From a bacterium (GTDB lineage Bacteria; Vulcanimicrobiota; Xenobia; Xenobiales; JADMJV01): a DNA stretch of 44,614 bases. Positions within the stretch are counted from its first letter, which is position 1; each line of letters begins with the position of its first letter. The stretch covers positions 1 to 44,614 of the forward strand of contig JASBRJ010000131.1 of NCBI GenBank assembly GCA_030149525.1, read 5' to 3'. Shown piece after piece: positions 1-8,026 of this stretch. The notes beneath the pieces are model-generated. The model was given only the letters and a program-made list of their open reading frames with translations, made no database searches and was not told where the DNA came from. A program made the translations under genes and the position numbers.

Positions 1-1
1 T

Positions 2-178
2 TCCTCTGCCGGAAAGAAAGAACAGGTTGCAACCATGTTCGATAATATTTCAGAAAACTACGATGGCTTAAACCGTGTTATCTCTTTCGGAATTGATGTT
101 AGCTGGCGTAAAAAAGTTGTAAAAATCATCTCCAGAAACAATCCAAAAAAAATTAAAAAAAATTCTACATTCATTTGA
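2..178 (+). pseudogene. N-terminal fragment of a Bacteroidetes-type MenG/UbiE methyltransferase
   Basis: Reading from base 2 gives a 58-codon open frame that contains [20 protein letters not shown], then a [13 protein letters not shown] segment. This is the usual N-terminus of demethylmenaquinone/ubiquinone methyltransferases, and the wording is that of Bacteroidetes proteins. Similarity stops around base 155, where the SAM-binding motif (LDIATGTGD) should begin. It is replaced by a lysine-rich run and a TGA at 176-178. The 5' end lies outside the window. The piece is very A+T-rich compared with the following genes. It is either a contig-end chimera or a broken transferred fragment, and it is not a functional enzyme as it stands. 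Confidence 0.6.
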
Positions 179-276
179 ACGAAACTTGCCCAATATGTGG
201 GAGAGGGTGATTTGGCCTTGTACTAGATGTTGGGTTTTTCTAGAAAAAATCTCGATTTCATACAAAAAAGACGACA

Positions 277-306
277 TTGACACTCTATTTTGCCGCTGTT
301 TATAAT
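277..306 (+). promoter_or_regulatory. Sigma70-type promoter of the mraZ operon
   Basis: TTGACA at 277-282 and TATAAT at 301-306, both exact consensus hexamers, are separated by 18 bp. Transcription would start near 313, inside the MraZ operator repeats, just upstream of mraZ. This is the only strong promoter seen for the mraZ-ftsI unit. Confidence 0.85.
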
Positions 307-307
307 C

Positions 308-351
308 GTGGAGCCGAGTGGGGCAAAGTGGAGGTAAGTGGAGCTAAGTGG
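308..351 (+). promoter_or_regulatory. MraZ operator: five GTGG direct repeats at 10-bp spacing
   Basis: GTGG begins at 308, 318, 328, 338 and 348. Four of the five read GTGGA and one reads GTGGG. The exact 10-bp period is the spacing known for MraZ boxes (TGGGN repeats with 5-nt gaps in E. coli). The array starts 2 nt after the -10 hexamer and runs over the Shine-Dalgarno GGAGG into the mraZ start codon. MraZ binding there should therefore block transcription or translation of its own operon. Confidence 0.8.
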
Positions 352-800
352 ATGAGGTCTCCGAGGAATATTGGTTCTCCGGGACATTCGAGCACTCGCT
401 TGACAGCAAGGGTCGATTGACTATTCCGTCTTCCTTTCGTTCTGATTTCGAGGACGGCGCGGTGCTGAGAAAAGGCGCCGATCGATCCGTGGAAATTTTG
501 CCGCGCTCAGCATGGAACCTTTTTCTAAAGAAAATGAAAAAGATTTCAAAAACCGACCTCCGGGGTCAGCGATGGGTCACCCTTCAACTTGCCTCGGCGG
601 TCACGACCGAACTGGATAAGAACGGCCGAGTACTGGTCGGACAGGAGCTTCGCTCCCACGCCGATCTGGGGCAAGGCCAGGTTGTCATCACAGGAGCTCT
701 AGACCGGCTCAAGGTTTGGGAACCCAGCCGCTGGTCCGAGATGGAGATGGCTGGAATTGAGGAGTTGGACGACTATGTCTATGAGAAGTATCAGATCTGA
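348..800 (+). CDS. mraZ: Transcriptional regulator MraZ
   Basis: This 150-aa protein has the two MraZ/AbrB-like half domains. The first contains FEHSLDSKGRLTIPSSFR near residues 14-31, and the second contains TTELDKNGRVLVGQELR near residues 87-103. Both halves show the DxxGR core of the family. MraZ forms ring-shaped oligomers, binds repeats upstream of its own gene and represses the dcw operon. The start is GTG 348, which is the last unit of the operator, with GGAGG at 330-334 as a possible ribosome site. It is the first gene of the mraZ-rsmH-ftsL-ftsI unit, the standard dcw order. Confidence 0.95.
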   Translation: MDEVSEEYWFSGTFEHSLDSKGRLTIPSSFRSDFEDGAVLRKGADRSVEILPRSAWNLFLKKMKKISKTDLRGQRWVTLQLASAVTTELDKNGRVLVGQELRSHADLGQGQVVITGALDRLKVWEPSRWSEMEMAGIEELDDYVYEKYQI

Positions 801-822
801 TCTCGAGTACTCTCGCTTTCCT

Positions 823-981
823 ATGAAAGTGGGCCTGCCGCCTACACCTCCGTGGAAGAGGCGTACCCCGGCACCGGGACCTGGTTCGGGTACCAGGCTG
901 CGTCGGTCCGACAAGGTGGACGCCGACTCCGTCAAGCGAGCTGATAAAGCTCAAGGGAATTCGGATAAGGGCGACTCTTAG
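823..981 (+). CDS. Possible 52-aa basic, proline-rich small protein
   Basis: A 183-nt gap separates mraZ from rsmH. It holds an ATG-started frame of 52 codons rich in Pro, Arg, Lys and Asp, ending at TAG 979-981, 2 nt before the rsmH start. No clear Shine-Dalgarno sequence precedes ATG 823, and I recognise no family. The frame could be chance in G+C-rich DNA. Its end next to the rsmH start would suit translational coupling. Confidence 0.22.
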   Translation: MKVGLPPTPPWKRRTPAPGPGSGTRLRRSDKVDADSVKRADKAQGNSDKGDS

Positions 982-983
982 AG

Positions 984-1928
984 TTGTCAGATTTTCACCG
1001 CCCCGTGATGCTCGGGGAAGTGATGGAATGGCTCGTGGTGGAGCCGGACGATTTTATCGTCGATATGACCCTCGGAGGCGGGGGTTATAGTCGAGCGATT
1101 TTAGATGAGTTGGGAAAAGAGGGTAAATTGGTCTCATTTGACCGAGATATAGAGGCGGTAGAAAGGGCGCGGGGGTTATTCTCCGATGAGCCTCGCCTTA
1201 CCATCCACCACGCTCCCTTTTCTCAGTCGGCGGAATTTATCGCCCTCCACTCACCCGTTGGCCACGACGGTGCTGTATTCGATCTCGGGGTGTCCTCCCA
1301 TCAGCTCGATGAAGCCGAGCGCGGCTTTAGCTTCCAGCAAGACGGTCCACTGGACATGAGGATGAATCCGGACTCCGATGCCGAGTCGGCAGCCGATTTC
1401 GTCAACAATCGAAGCGTCCAAGAACTCACAGAAATTTTCAGAGACTTCGGCGAGGAGCGCAAGGCTCGCGCGGTGGCAAGAGCCATCGAGAAACGCCGGG
1501 AGACTCAACCCTACACCCGGACCCTCGACCTTGCTCAAACCATCGAATCGGTGGTCGGTCGTCCCAGACCCAGTAAATTTAAGAAGGCTAAGCATCCTGC
1601 AACTCGCTGTTTTCAAGCCCTGCGAATCGCTGTGAATCAGGAACTGGATGAGCTCCGCATCGGGTTGGACAACGCTCTCAATACCGCGCGTCCCGGTGCT
1701 CGAGTGGCGGTGGTTTCTTATCACTCTCTGGAAGACCGTATCGTGAAGAACTACTTTCGCGACAAAGCCGGTCGCTGCCACTGTCCCCGTCACCAGCCCG
1801 TCTGCACATGTGGGGCCAAGGCCGAAATCAACATTCTTACCAAAAAAGCTGTTAAACCTTCTGAACAAGAGGTGGAGGAGAACCGTCGTTCTCGCTCCGC
1901 TGTGCTCAGAGTGGTGGAAAAAATCTGA
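984..1928 (+). CDS. rsmH: 16S rRNA (cytosine(1402)-N4)-methyltransferase RsmH
   Basis: The 314-aa product matches RsmH (MraW) over its full usual length. It starts with HRPVML near residue 5 and has the SAM-binding loop DMTLGGGGYS near residue 27. It also has the family signatures VFDLGVSSHQLDEAERGFSF and DMRM, then FQALRIAVNQELDEL and VVSYHSLEDRIVK. It methylates C1402 of 16S rRNA in the small subunit P site. The start is TTG 984; a stop in the same frame just upstream (966-968) excludes longer forms. It lies second in the dcw unit, as usual. Confidence 0.96.
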   Translation: MSDFHRPVMLGEVMEWLVVEPDDFIVDMTLGGGGYSRAILDELGKEGKLVSFDRDIEAVERARGLFSDEPRLTIHHAPFSQSAEFIALHSPVGHDGAVFDLGVSSHQLDEAERGFSFQQDGPLDMRMNPDSDAESAADFVNNRSVQELTEIFRDFGEERKARAVARAIEKRRETQPYTRTLDLAQTIESVVGRPRPSKFKKAKHPATRCFQALRIAVNQELDELRIGLDNALNTARPGARVAVVSYHSLEDRIVKNYFRDKAGRCHCPRHQPVCTCGAKAEINILTKKAVKPSEQEVEENRRSRSAVLRVVEKI

Positions 1929-1954
1929 AACCGAAATTCGAGAGGGAGCCGAAG

Positions 1955-2329
1955 TTGGACACGTCTGAGACATCTTCAAAAGAAACCAAGAGAGCGAAAA
2001 GGGGGCCGTCTAAGAAGATTTGGACCTTGCCTTTCCTGGCTTTCTGCGGCGTCGCATTTCTTCTTCTCGCTTACCTCTGCCAATCGGCACAGTTGGTTCG
2101 CATCCAGTATGAGGTTCTGGCAAAACGCCAGGAAATCAAGCAACTCCAAGGGGTTCGAGCGGATCTTGAGCTGTCGGTCCAGGAGCTGACATCGCTTGAG
2201 CGTGTGGAGCACTACGCAGTCAATCAGCTGAAAATGGTCGCACCGGATGAGCGTCGCGTCATCGAGGTCGTATGGAGCAAAGCTCCTCAGCCCAAGTCCA
2301 GCAATCAAGTTGCGGTTGTTACGGAGTAA
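1955..2329 (+). CDS. ftsL: FtsL-like septum protein
   Basis: The 124-aa protein has a basic cytoplasmic N-terminus of about 26 residues and one membrane helix (near 27-46, FLAFCGVAFLLLAYLCQS). A periplasmic coiled coil follows, with a leucine-type repeat (near 50-95). This is the bitopic layout of FtsL, which is called by position and topology because the sequence is poorly conserved. FtsL joins FtsB/DivIC and FtsQ in the complex that activates FtsW/FtsI. The start is TTG 1955 behind GAGGGAG (1942-1948). It lies between rsmH and ftsI, the normal place. Confidence 0.8.
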   Translation: MDTSETSSKETKRAKRGPSKKIWTLPFLAFCGVAFLLLAYLCQSAQLVRIQYEVLAKRQEIKQLQGVRADLELSVQELTSLERVEHYAVNQLKMVAPDERRVIEVVWSKAPQPKSSNQVAVVTE

Positions 2330-2340
2330 GCGTCGCCGCC

Positions 2341-4086
2341 ATGAAGAGTAGCACCACAACAAATAGAGGACGCGTCATCACTCTCTTCTGGCTGTTTGCC
2401 GGATTCGCCGGGTTGCTCGGTGGCCGGCTGATTAAGCTTCAGTATGTCGATCACCCCTACTACCTTGACAGAGCCGACGCGCAGCACCTGGGGGAAGCGG
2501 AACTTCCGGCTCTACGAGGCGAGATACGCGACAGAAACAACGTTGTTCTGGCCACCTCAATCTCCCGAATGTCGGTGGCGGTCAACCCCGATCAGCTTCA
2601 AAAAGAAGGCAACGTGGAGAAGGCTGTGGAGGTTCTCTCGGAGGCTCTCGGTCGCTCTAAGGCGGACATTCGCGCCATAGCGAAACGAGCTGGAACCTTC
2701 GGTTGGATCGCGCGCAAAGTCGACGATCACGTGGCCACCAAAGTGAGAGAGGCTGCTATCAAGGGTGTGTTCATGCTCAAAGAGCCCACACCCGGCAAAC
2801 GCTACTATCCAAAGGGCCGCCTGGCGTCACACTTCCTCGGCACCACCGGTGTGGATGACCAGGGCTTGGACGGCATGGAGTCCTCCTACGAAGAGGATCT
2901 GGCCGGAAAGCCAGGGATTCTGCGAGCGTTCATGGATCGTGACGGTTGGGCCACCTTAGAAAGTCCTACCGCCCTCATCCGACCGGCTCAACCCGGTAAC
3001 AACGTCATTCTGACCATCGACGAAACCATCCAGTACGTGGCTGAGAAAGAGTTGGCCAAGCAGGTCAAGGAGTACCACGCTGTGGGTGGGATTGTGGTGG
3101 TGATGGATGCGCGAAACGGCGAGATCCTGGCTATGGCCATCAACCCCGACTTTCCGGCCAAGGACTTTGGAGCCGTCAAGCCTGAACTGCGCCGCAATCG
3201 GGCGGTCACCGACCCTTACGAACCGGGTTCAACCTTCAAAGTTTTTCTGGCTGCTTCCGCGCTTGACAGCGGAGTGAAGCCTTCCGACACTTTCCGCTCC
3301 GGAGGAATCCTGAGTATCGGTGGCTGGACCATCCACAACGCCAACGACGGTCTCTATGCAGGCGCTATGGAGAGTCTAAAAGACATCATCGCCTACAGCT
3401 TCAACGTGGGAACCGCATCGGTGGCAATGCACATCGGAAAGAAGACCTATTACGAGCATCTTCTGAAGTTCGGTTTCGGCGATAAAACCGGTATCGACTT
3501 GCTGGGCGAAAGCGAAGGCTTGTTGGCCCCCGCCGACACCTGGGCCGACATCAACACTGCTACTATTAGCTTCGGTCAGGGGGTTGCCGTGACCCCGGTT
3601 CAACTGGTTTCTGCTATGCAGTCGGTCGCTAACGGTGGGGTGAGAATGAAACCCCGCGTGGTGAAAGCCATTACCGACCACGAAGGCAATGTTGTGAAGC
3701 GTTTCGAGCCTGAAGTTCTCAACCAGACCATCGCTCCGAAGGCTGCTCAACAGATGCTCGACATTCTGGAGAATGTGTGTGAGAACGGTACCGGTAAACG
3801 AGCCCGGATCCCCGGCTATCGAGTGGGCGGCAAAACCGGAACCGCTCAGATGGTGGAGAACGGTGTTTACGCTCCCGGCGACTATGTCGCATCCTTCCTT
3901 GGTGTGGCTCCTGTCGATGACCCCCGCATCGTGGTTCTGGTCAAGATTGAAAAGCCTCACCCTTACTGGGGTGGTCTGGTAGCAGGTCCTGTTTTCAAGG
4001 CTGTTGCCGAGAAAGCCCTATGGAAATTGGGCGTGAAGCCCGATCCGAAACTTTTAAAAAGAGACCTGTCCGAAAACGGGCATTAA
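2341..4086 (+). CDS. ftsI: Class B penicillin-binding protein 3, septal transpeptidase FtsI
   Basis: One N-terminal membrane anchor is followed by the PBP dimerisation region and a transpeptidase domain. The three catalytic motifs are complete: STFK with nucleophile Ser297, SFN at Ser353 and KTGT at Lys498 (numbered from ATG 2341, 581 aa). A GRYYPKGRLASHFLG-like segment (here KRYYPKGRLASHFLG) is typical of FtsI/SpoVD. No PASTA repeats follow the transpeptidase domain. The frame is open to ATG 2272 inside ftsL, but ATG 2341, 12 nt after the ftsL stop, places the membrane helix normally. It cross-links septal peptidoglycan together with FtsW. Confidence 0.94.
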   Translation: MKSSTTTNRGRVITLFWLFAGFAGLLGGRLIKLQYVDHPYYLDRADAQHLGEAELPALRGEIRDRNNVVLATSISRMSVAVNPDQLQKEGNVEKAVEVLSEALGRSKADIRAIAKRAGTFGWIARKVDDHVATKVREAAIKGVFMLKEPTPGKRYYPKGRLASHFLGTTGVDDQGLDGMESSYEEDLAGKPGILRAFMDRDGWATLESPTALIRPAQPGNNVILTIDETIQYVAEKELAKQVKEYHAVGGIVVVMDARNGEILAMAINPDFPAKDFGAVKPELRRNRAVTDPYEPGSTFKVFLAASALDSGVKPSDTFRSGGILSIGGWTIHNANDGLYAGAMESLKDIIAYSFNVGTASVAMHIGKKTYYEHLLKFGFGDKTGIDLLGESEGLLAPADTWADINTATISFGQGVAVTPVQLVSAMQSVANGGVRMKPRVVKAITDHEGNVVKRFEPEVLNQTIAPKAAQQMLDILENVCENGTGKRARIPGYRVGGKTGTAQMVENGVYAPGDYVASFLGVAPVDDPRIVVLVKIEKPHPYWGGLVAGPVFKAVAEKALWKLGVKPDPKLLKRDLSENGH

Positions 4087-4118
4087 AATACTGCTTCCAA
4101 CGGTTAAGGAGGGATGAA

Positions 4119-4340
4119 ATGAAAGAGATAGATATAGACGCGTTCGTACGAAAATTTGCCGGGCCCAGAGCCGTTCCACAGAAACGGAAGAAGCCGGCAG
4201 CCCAGATAATGGCTGCACCGCAACCTCTTTGCTTCGGTCCTCGACTCGATTCCGGTCGTGGGGGAAAGAAGCGCTGGCTAACGATGATCGATCGAAAGCC
4301 GGATATTATGAGCTATCGTCCCAATCTTCCCAGCTATTGA
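4119..4340 (+). CDS. Conserved-looking 73-aa basic protein of unknown function
   Basis: A perfect Shine-Dalgarno sequence (AAGGAGGG, 4106-4113) sits at ideal distance before ATG 4119, 32 nt after the ftsI stop. The frame gives a 73-aa protein beginning MKEIDIDAFVRKFAGPRAVP, with a basic middle (QKRKKPAAQ) and a tail ending SYRPNLPSY. There is no membrane segment and I recognise no family. It is the last gene before the terminator at 4424, so it should be co-transcribed with ftsI. The quality of its ribosome site is the main reason to treat it as a real gene. Confidence 0.6.
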   Translation: MKEIDIDAFVRKFAGPRAVPQKRKKPAAQIMAAPQPLCFGPRLDSGRGGKKRWLTMIDRKPDIMSYRPNLPSY

Positions 4341-4423
4341 TTCTGCAACCGGGTTTGGGTGCTGGGGAGTGTCTTACCGGTAAGAATAAATAGCGACGAA
4401 ACAGGTGACTCTCGCACTCCTGG

Positions 4424-4446
4424 GCCCCCGATCGGGGGCTTTTTTT
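4424..4446 (+). terminator. Rho-independent terminator of the mraZ-ftsI unit
   Basis: GCCCCC-GATC-GGGGGC (4424-4439) is a perfect hairpin followed by seven T (4440-4446). It closes the first dcw transcription unit and separates it from the unrelated gene at 4544. Confidence 0.92.
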
Positions 4447-4543
4447 ATTTGGCTCTCGGGCTTTGTTCGTCAGTTGTGGGGGCTACAAAACGCCACCGCT
4501 TAGAAAGCGGACACACTCTGATGAACGACGAAGCGATTTTTGC

Positions 4544-6889
4544 ATGAGTCTGGAGGAGCACCTTAACCGGTTCAGCGGCGAGGGATCATATGACAGTGCC
4601 GGGGTTTTCACGCTCGATCGAAACAAGGCGCTGGAGAAACTTGCGGGGTTTTCCTTAGGGAGCTGGCTAGATGTTCTTTTCTTGCTGGGAGCCTGGCTTG
4701 CTGCTGACGGCAAAGAGTCCACGGATTTTGAGCTGAGCGATCGAAGATTGATAGTTCGAAGAGCCTCCACGCGACTCACTCGAGAGCAGGTAGAACATCT
4801 GGAAGATTTTGTTCTCGTGAGCGCCGCTCCCCACGGAGTGTCTCATCTTGCCCTGGTCCAGCATGTCTGGTTGAGGGACGGTCTCTTTTCCCTGTCGGCT
4901 CAGGGGGTGAAGCGCAGCTGGGGAAAAGGAGGAAGTCATGGACTGGAGGAGTGTCCGGAACAGGTGGGAGTGACCGTTGAGTTCTCTCACAAGTCGATCT
5001 CTGGAAAGCTCGATCGCATGGCGGAGTTCTTGGCACGGCATTTTGGCTGGACACCTTATCCTTGGAGTATCAACGGTTTACCCATGGCTTCGAAAACTCC
5101 GCCGGCCAGAGTTTTGATGATTCTCAACAGCCCTATGCTTTCCGTCAAACCGTTTCCGGGGGTGGCTCTAGAGAAGCCGGAGTACAACTTTCAGATGTAC
5201 TGTCGCTGGCGTTCCGACGGTCGGACCGTTGTGGTCACCGACGGCGTCGCATACCCCGTGGAGATTCCACTGGTGGAAGGGTTGGAAGTCGCCGTATTCA
5301 GTGACAAGGTCCAGAGAAACCTGACCCGCACGGAAGTGATCGTTTCTAGAGCACAGAGAGCGGACTGGCTGAAAGCGCTTCATGAACTGGTTCGAGCTTT
5401 TGCCCAGAAGACCCATTTCTGGAGCAGCAAGGAATTTTTCCAGCAGCTCGGACCCGTCTTTTGCCGAGCACTCTGGGACAATTTGGATCATCCGGCCTGT
5501 CTTGCGGCCGCCCAGCGGTTAGCCAGTTTTCGGATGAAAGAGCGGTTTTCTCCTTTGCTCCTGGCTCGAATAGCCGTGGCCCAAGGTGACTTTCGAGCAG
5601 CGTTGTTCCATCTCAAACCTGTCTCCCGTTGGGAGTTGAGCACGGAAGAAAAAAGCTATGTAGAGACGGTTGATAAAGAGTTCGCCAACCGTCTTTCGGG
5701 GTTTCCCCTCACCGAGGAGCAGTTTCACGAATTGCGAGGAGAGCTGGAACTCTACGTGGAGCTTGGCCCCCGATTCCCCAACGCAATTCATCGCTTTTGC
5801 TTCTGTCTGGCAAGGGCAGGTGAGGAATTCGGGCACATTTCTCTGGCAGAGCGACTCTATTTTGCCTCCTATTTCTTGCCCAGGGGTATCAAGTCAGAAT
5901 GGTCCACGTTTCTTCATGTGCATAGCTACATGGATACCGCACGTGATCGGTTGCCGGAATGGCTGGCCGATATGGACCAGCGCGAGGAGCAGGTGGATGG
6001 GATTTGGGCCGTTGTGGATATGGCTCACCGTTGTCAGTCGACTCAGGCGGCTACTCTGGCGGAGCTGGCGGAGCGCTTTCGTTCTTCTAGAGAGCAACCA
6101 CTGCATCACGAGCTTAATCTCCGGCTGATGGAAAGCTGGCGACTGGAGCGAAAAGCGGGCCTGGCGGAATGGTTCAAGTGGCATTTGGTGGCCGGGTTAG
6201 AGGGGTTGACTCCCCGCTATCCTCCGGTTTCCTTCGATCAAAGCTTTCAAGTGCCCTCACTCTTTCTGGCGGAAACAGCTCGTTCTCGCTTGACCAGGCT
6301 TCGCTGCGAGACCGTCTATCTTGAGTATGCTGCAAGATCGGTTCGCTGTGCCGAGGAGCACGGTCAGAAGGAGCCATGTCAGAGATTCGGGGCCATCCTG
6401 CGAAAGATTGGCGAAGCCTTCGACCGCTATGAGGAAAGCGATTGTCCCGAGGAGTTGGTGGAGTTGGGCCGGATTGCTCTGGAGCTTGGTCGTTGTGAAG
6501 ATGCGGCAGAACTGTTGAAAAGGGCTGTTTGCAAATATCCGGTGGGGGACTTTAATCGATTACCGTTGCTCGTGGACATGGCCATTTTGGAACCTCATCG
6601 TTCCGATTCTGTTTTGGACGGTCTGACCAGAGTTTTAGGTGTCGAGCTTTCCCGAGGTGGAACGTTTGATCGGATAGTTAAGGACTGTGCCTGGCCGTTT
6701 CCTTTCGAGCTGCCCAGTCGGCTCAGGAGGTTGGCCTGGGAGTTAAAGCCGTCTAAAGCCCTCAAAGTCTACGGCCTTGCCCGGGTTCTTTTCAGGAAAG
6801 CTTACGGCTCACGCTGGATGGAACCCACCGAGCAAGACTGGGTTATCGATGCTATCGACCTTCTCAAACGCAAGCTGTTAGACACTTGA
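4544..6889 (+). CDS. Large helical protein of unknown function (TPR-like C-terminal half)
   Basis: This 781-aa product has no signal peptide, clear membrane helix or enzyme motif that I recognise. The second half is rich in short helical segments with Ala, Leu, Arg and Glu, such as ARIAVAQGDFRAALFHL and IALELGRCEDAAELLKRAV. These look like tetratricopeptide-type repeats, so a scaffold or protein-binding role is possible. ATG 4544 is preferred; the frame extends to TTG 4463, close behind the terminator, without a good ribosome site. It stands alone between the ftsI terminator and oppositely oriented genes, splitting the dcw cluster. Confidence 0.8.
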   Translation: MSLEEHLNRFSGEGSYDSAGVFTLDRNKALEKLAGFSLGSWLDVLFLLGAWLAADGKESTDFELSDRRLIVRRASTRLTREQVEHLEDFVLVSAAPHGVSHLALVQHVWLRDGLFSLSAQGVKRSWGKGGSHGLEECPEQVGVTVEFSHKSISGKLDRMAEFLARHFGWTPYPWSINGLPMASKTPPARVLMILNSPMLSVKPFPGVALEKPEYNFQMYCRWRSDGRTVVVTDGVAYPVEIPLVEGLEVAVFSDKVQRNLTRTEVIVSRAQRADWLKALHELVRAFAQKTHFWSSKEFFQQLGPVFCRALWDNLDHPACLAAAQRLASFRMKERFSPLLLARIAVAQGDFRAALFHLKPVSRWELSTEEKSYVETVDKEFANRLSGFPLTEEQFHELRGELELYVELGPRFPNAIHRFCFCLARAGEEFGHISLAERLYFASYFLPRGIKSEWSTFLHVHSYMDTARDRLPEWLADMDQREEQVDGIWAVVDMAHRCQSTQAATLAELAERFRSSREQPLHHELNLRLMESWRLERKAGLAEWFKWHLVAGLEGLTPRYPPVSFDQSFQVPSLFLAETARSRLTRLRCETVYLEYAARSVRCAEEHGQKEPCQRFGAILRKIGEAFDRYEESDCPEELVELGRIALELGRCEDAAELLKRAVCKYPVGDFNRLPLLVDMAILEPHRSDSVLDGLTRVLGVELSRGGTFDRIVKDCAWPFPFELPSRLRRLAWELKPSKALKVYGLARVLFRKAYGSRWMEPTEQDWVIDAIDLLKRKLLDT

Positions 6890-6899
6890 GGGGTTTCGT

Positions 6900-7475
6900 T
6901 CAAGGGGTGAGGGCGAGCTTCGTCTTTTTTAGCAAATGGAAAAGGGAGACGGCACATCCCACCGCCACAAGCGTTGCGACGGCTGCACCGATGGGGCGCA
7001 AAAACACACCAAAGCCATAGGCGACCACCAGCCCTAGACCGATTCGTTGGGCTTGATTTTGAAGCCAGTCTAGTTCTCGCTCTGCTCCCAGACGGTACAG
7101 GTAGCCTAGAAAAAAGAGAAGAGAGAGCCCGGCGGGTAGAGGCGCCAAGGCGCCCAGCGGGGTGAAGAAGAGCAGGCAGCTAAATGCGTCGAGAGCTATA
7201 GATGCTAGAAGCTCCGCCTTACCGGGGCCCTCTGTAAGACGACATTTGAACTTGCCCAGCAGAGTCACCATCAGATAGGAGAAGCCGATAACCCCTGCTA
7301 CGAGTCTGGCCGGTTGAATGATAGGGGCCAGACTTTTTAGCGAGTCTGGCCCAAGCCAGGCAGCCGCCGCGAAGAAATAGGTCGATATCCAGAGGAGAAC
7401 GTAGAAAACGAAGAGCAGCAGCGAGATGGAGACTAACTGGAGTCCAAAAACTCGATGTTGACCCTGATCTTCCAT
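6900..7475 (-). CDS. Integral membrane protein of unknown function
   Basis: About 190 aa with four to five hydrophobic segments (for example LQLVSISLLLFVFYVLLWIS and LLFFTPLGALAPLPAGLSLL). It ends in a basic tail, HLLKKTKLALTP. No known family motif was recognised. The frame continues upstream to GTG 7514, but that start lies against a 12-bp hairpin (7516-7553), so ATG 7475 is preferred. It lies downstream of another small membrane protein gene on the same strand and is convergent with the 781-aa gene, 10 nt away. Confidence 0.7.
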   Translation of the reverse strand: MEDQGQHRVFGLQLVSISLLLFVFYVLLWISTYFFAAAAWLGPDSLKSLAPIIQPARLVAGVIGFSYLMVTLLGKFKCRLTEGPGKAELLASIALDAFSCLLFFTPLGALAPLPAGLSLLFFLGYLYRLGAERELDWLQNQAQRIGLGLVVAYGFGVFLRPIGAAVATLVAVGCAVSLFHLLKKTKLALTP

Positions 7476-7515
7476 CTCGTTGTATTTGACTCCGGGGGAA
7501 AGCGCCCTTCTCACT

Positions 7516-7553
7516 CGCGGTCTTGCCCCATCGCTTGCATAGGCAAGACCGCG
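7516..7553. repeat. Perfect 12-bp inverted repeat between two minus-strand genes
   Basis: CGCGGTCTTGCC (7516-7527) and its reverse complement (7542-7553) flank a 14-nt loop. There is no T tract on either side, so it is not a normal terminator. It may be an RNA processing or stabilising hairpin that separates expression of the two membrane protein genes. Confidence 0.6.
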
Positions 7554-7571
7554 TCGGAGCTTGACGGGCGC

Positions 7572-7925
7572 TTAGAAAGGTAGCAGGTGAGCCAATCCAC
7601 CGATTATGGGATATGCGTACTGTTTTCCTTGAAAAGCGGCGACGGCACCCAGAACGGCGGGTATGAGAAGTACTAGGAACACAGCATAAACAAGAAGCGA
7701 AATGATGCTGATGAGGGCAGCAGGTAAGATAGAGAAGATAACAAGATTGAATCCGAAGACAACCAGTCCCGCCAGGAGGGCCAGAATTTGGTAGAACAAC
7801 CCTTGGCGAGCGTGGTCACGAACATACTTATCGGTTGAGTTGAAATAGATGAGCGCGGTGACGAGGCACGGGACGGGGATAATCCAGCCCAGGTGGGAGG
7901 CGGCTGCTAGTTGGTTGTTATTCAT
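7572..7925 (-). CDS. DUF4870-type small membrane protein
   Basis: The 117-aa protein begins MNNNQLAAASHLGWIIPVPC and has three hydrophobic stretches. It contains the YVRDHARQGLFYQI segment, close to the (H)AKQALNFQ motif of the DUF4870/Tic20-like family. Function in that family is not established. A good Shine-Dalgarno sequence (AAGGAG) precedes ATG 7925. It is the first gene of a short minus-strand pair, divergent from the exported protein gene at 8027. Confidence 0.75.
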   Translation of the reverse strand: MNNNQLAAASHLGWIIPVPCLVTALIYFNSTDKYVRDHARQGLFYQILALLAGLVVFGFNLVIFSILPAALISIISLLVYAVFLVLLIPAVLGAVAAFQGKQYAYPIIGGLAHLLPF

Positions 7926-8026
7926 TGTGGAAACTCCTTAGCTTTCAATAACCCGACTTTACGCCACTTGAGACGATGGGAATGTGACTTTTGATCCAGG
8001 AGAATCGCTCCATCATCGGAATCGGC

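Noticed and set aside
1251-1979. 242-aa minus-strand frame opposite rsmH
   Set aside because: It is antisense to a clear RsmH gene and shows no independent start signal or family.
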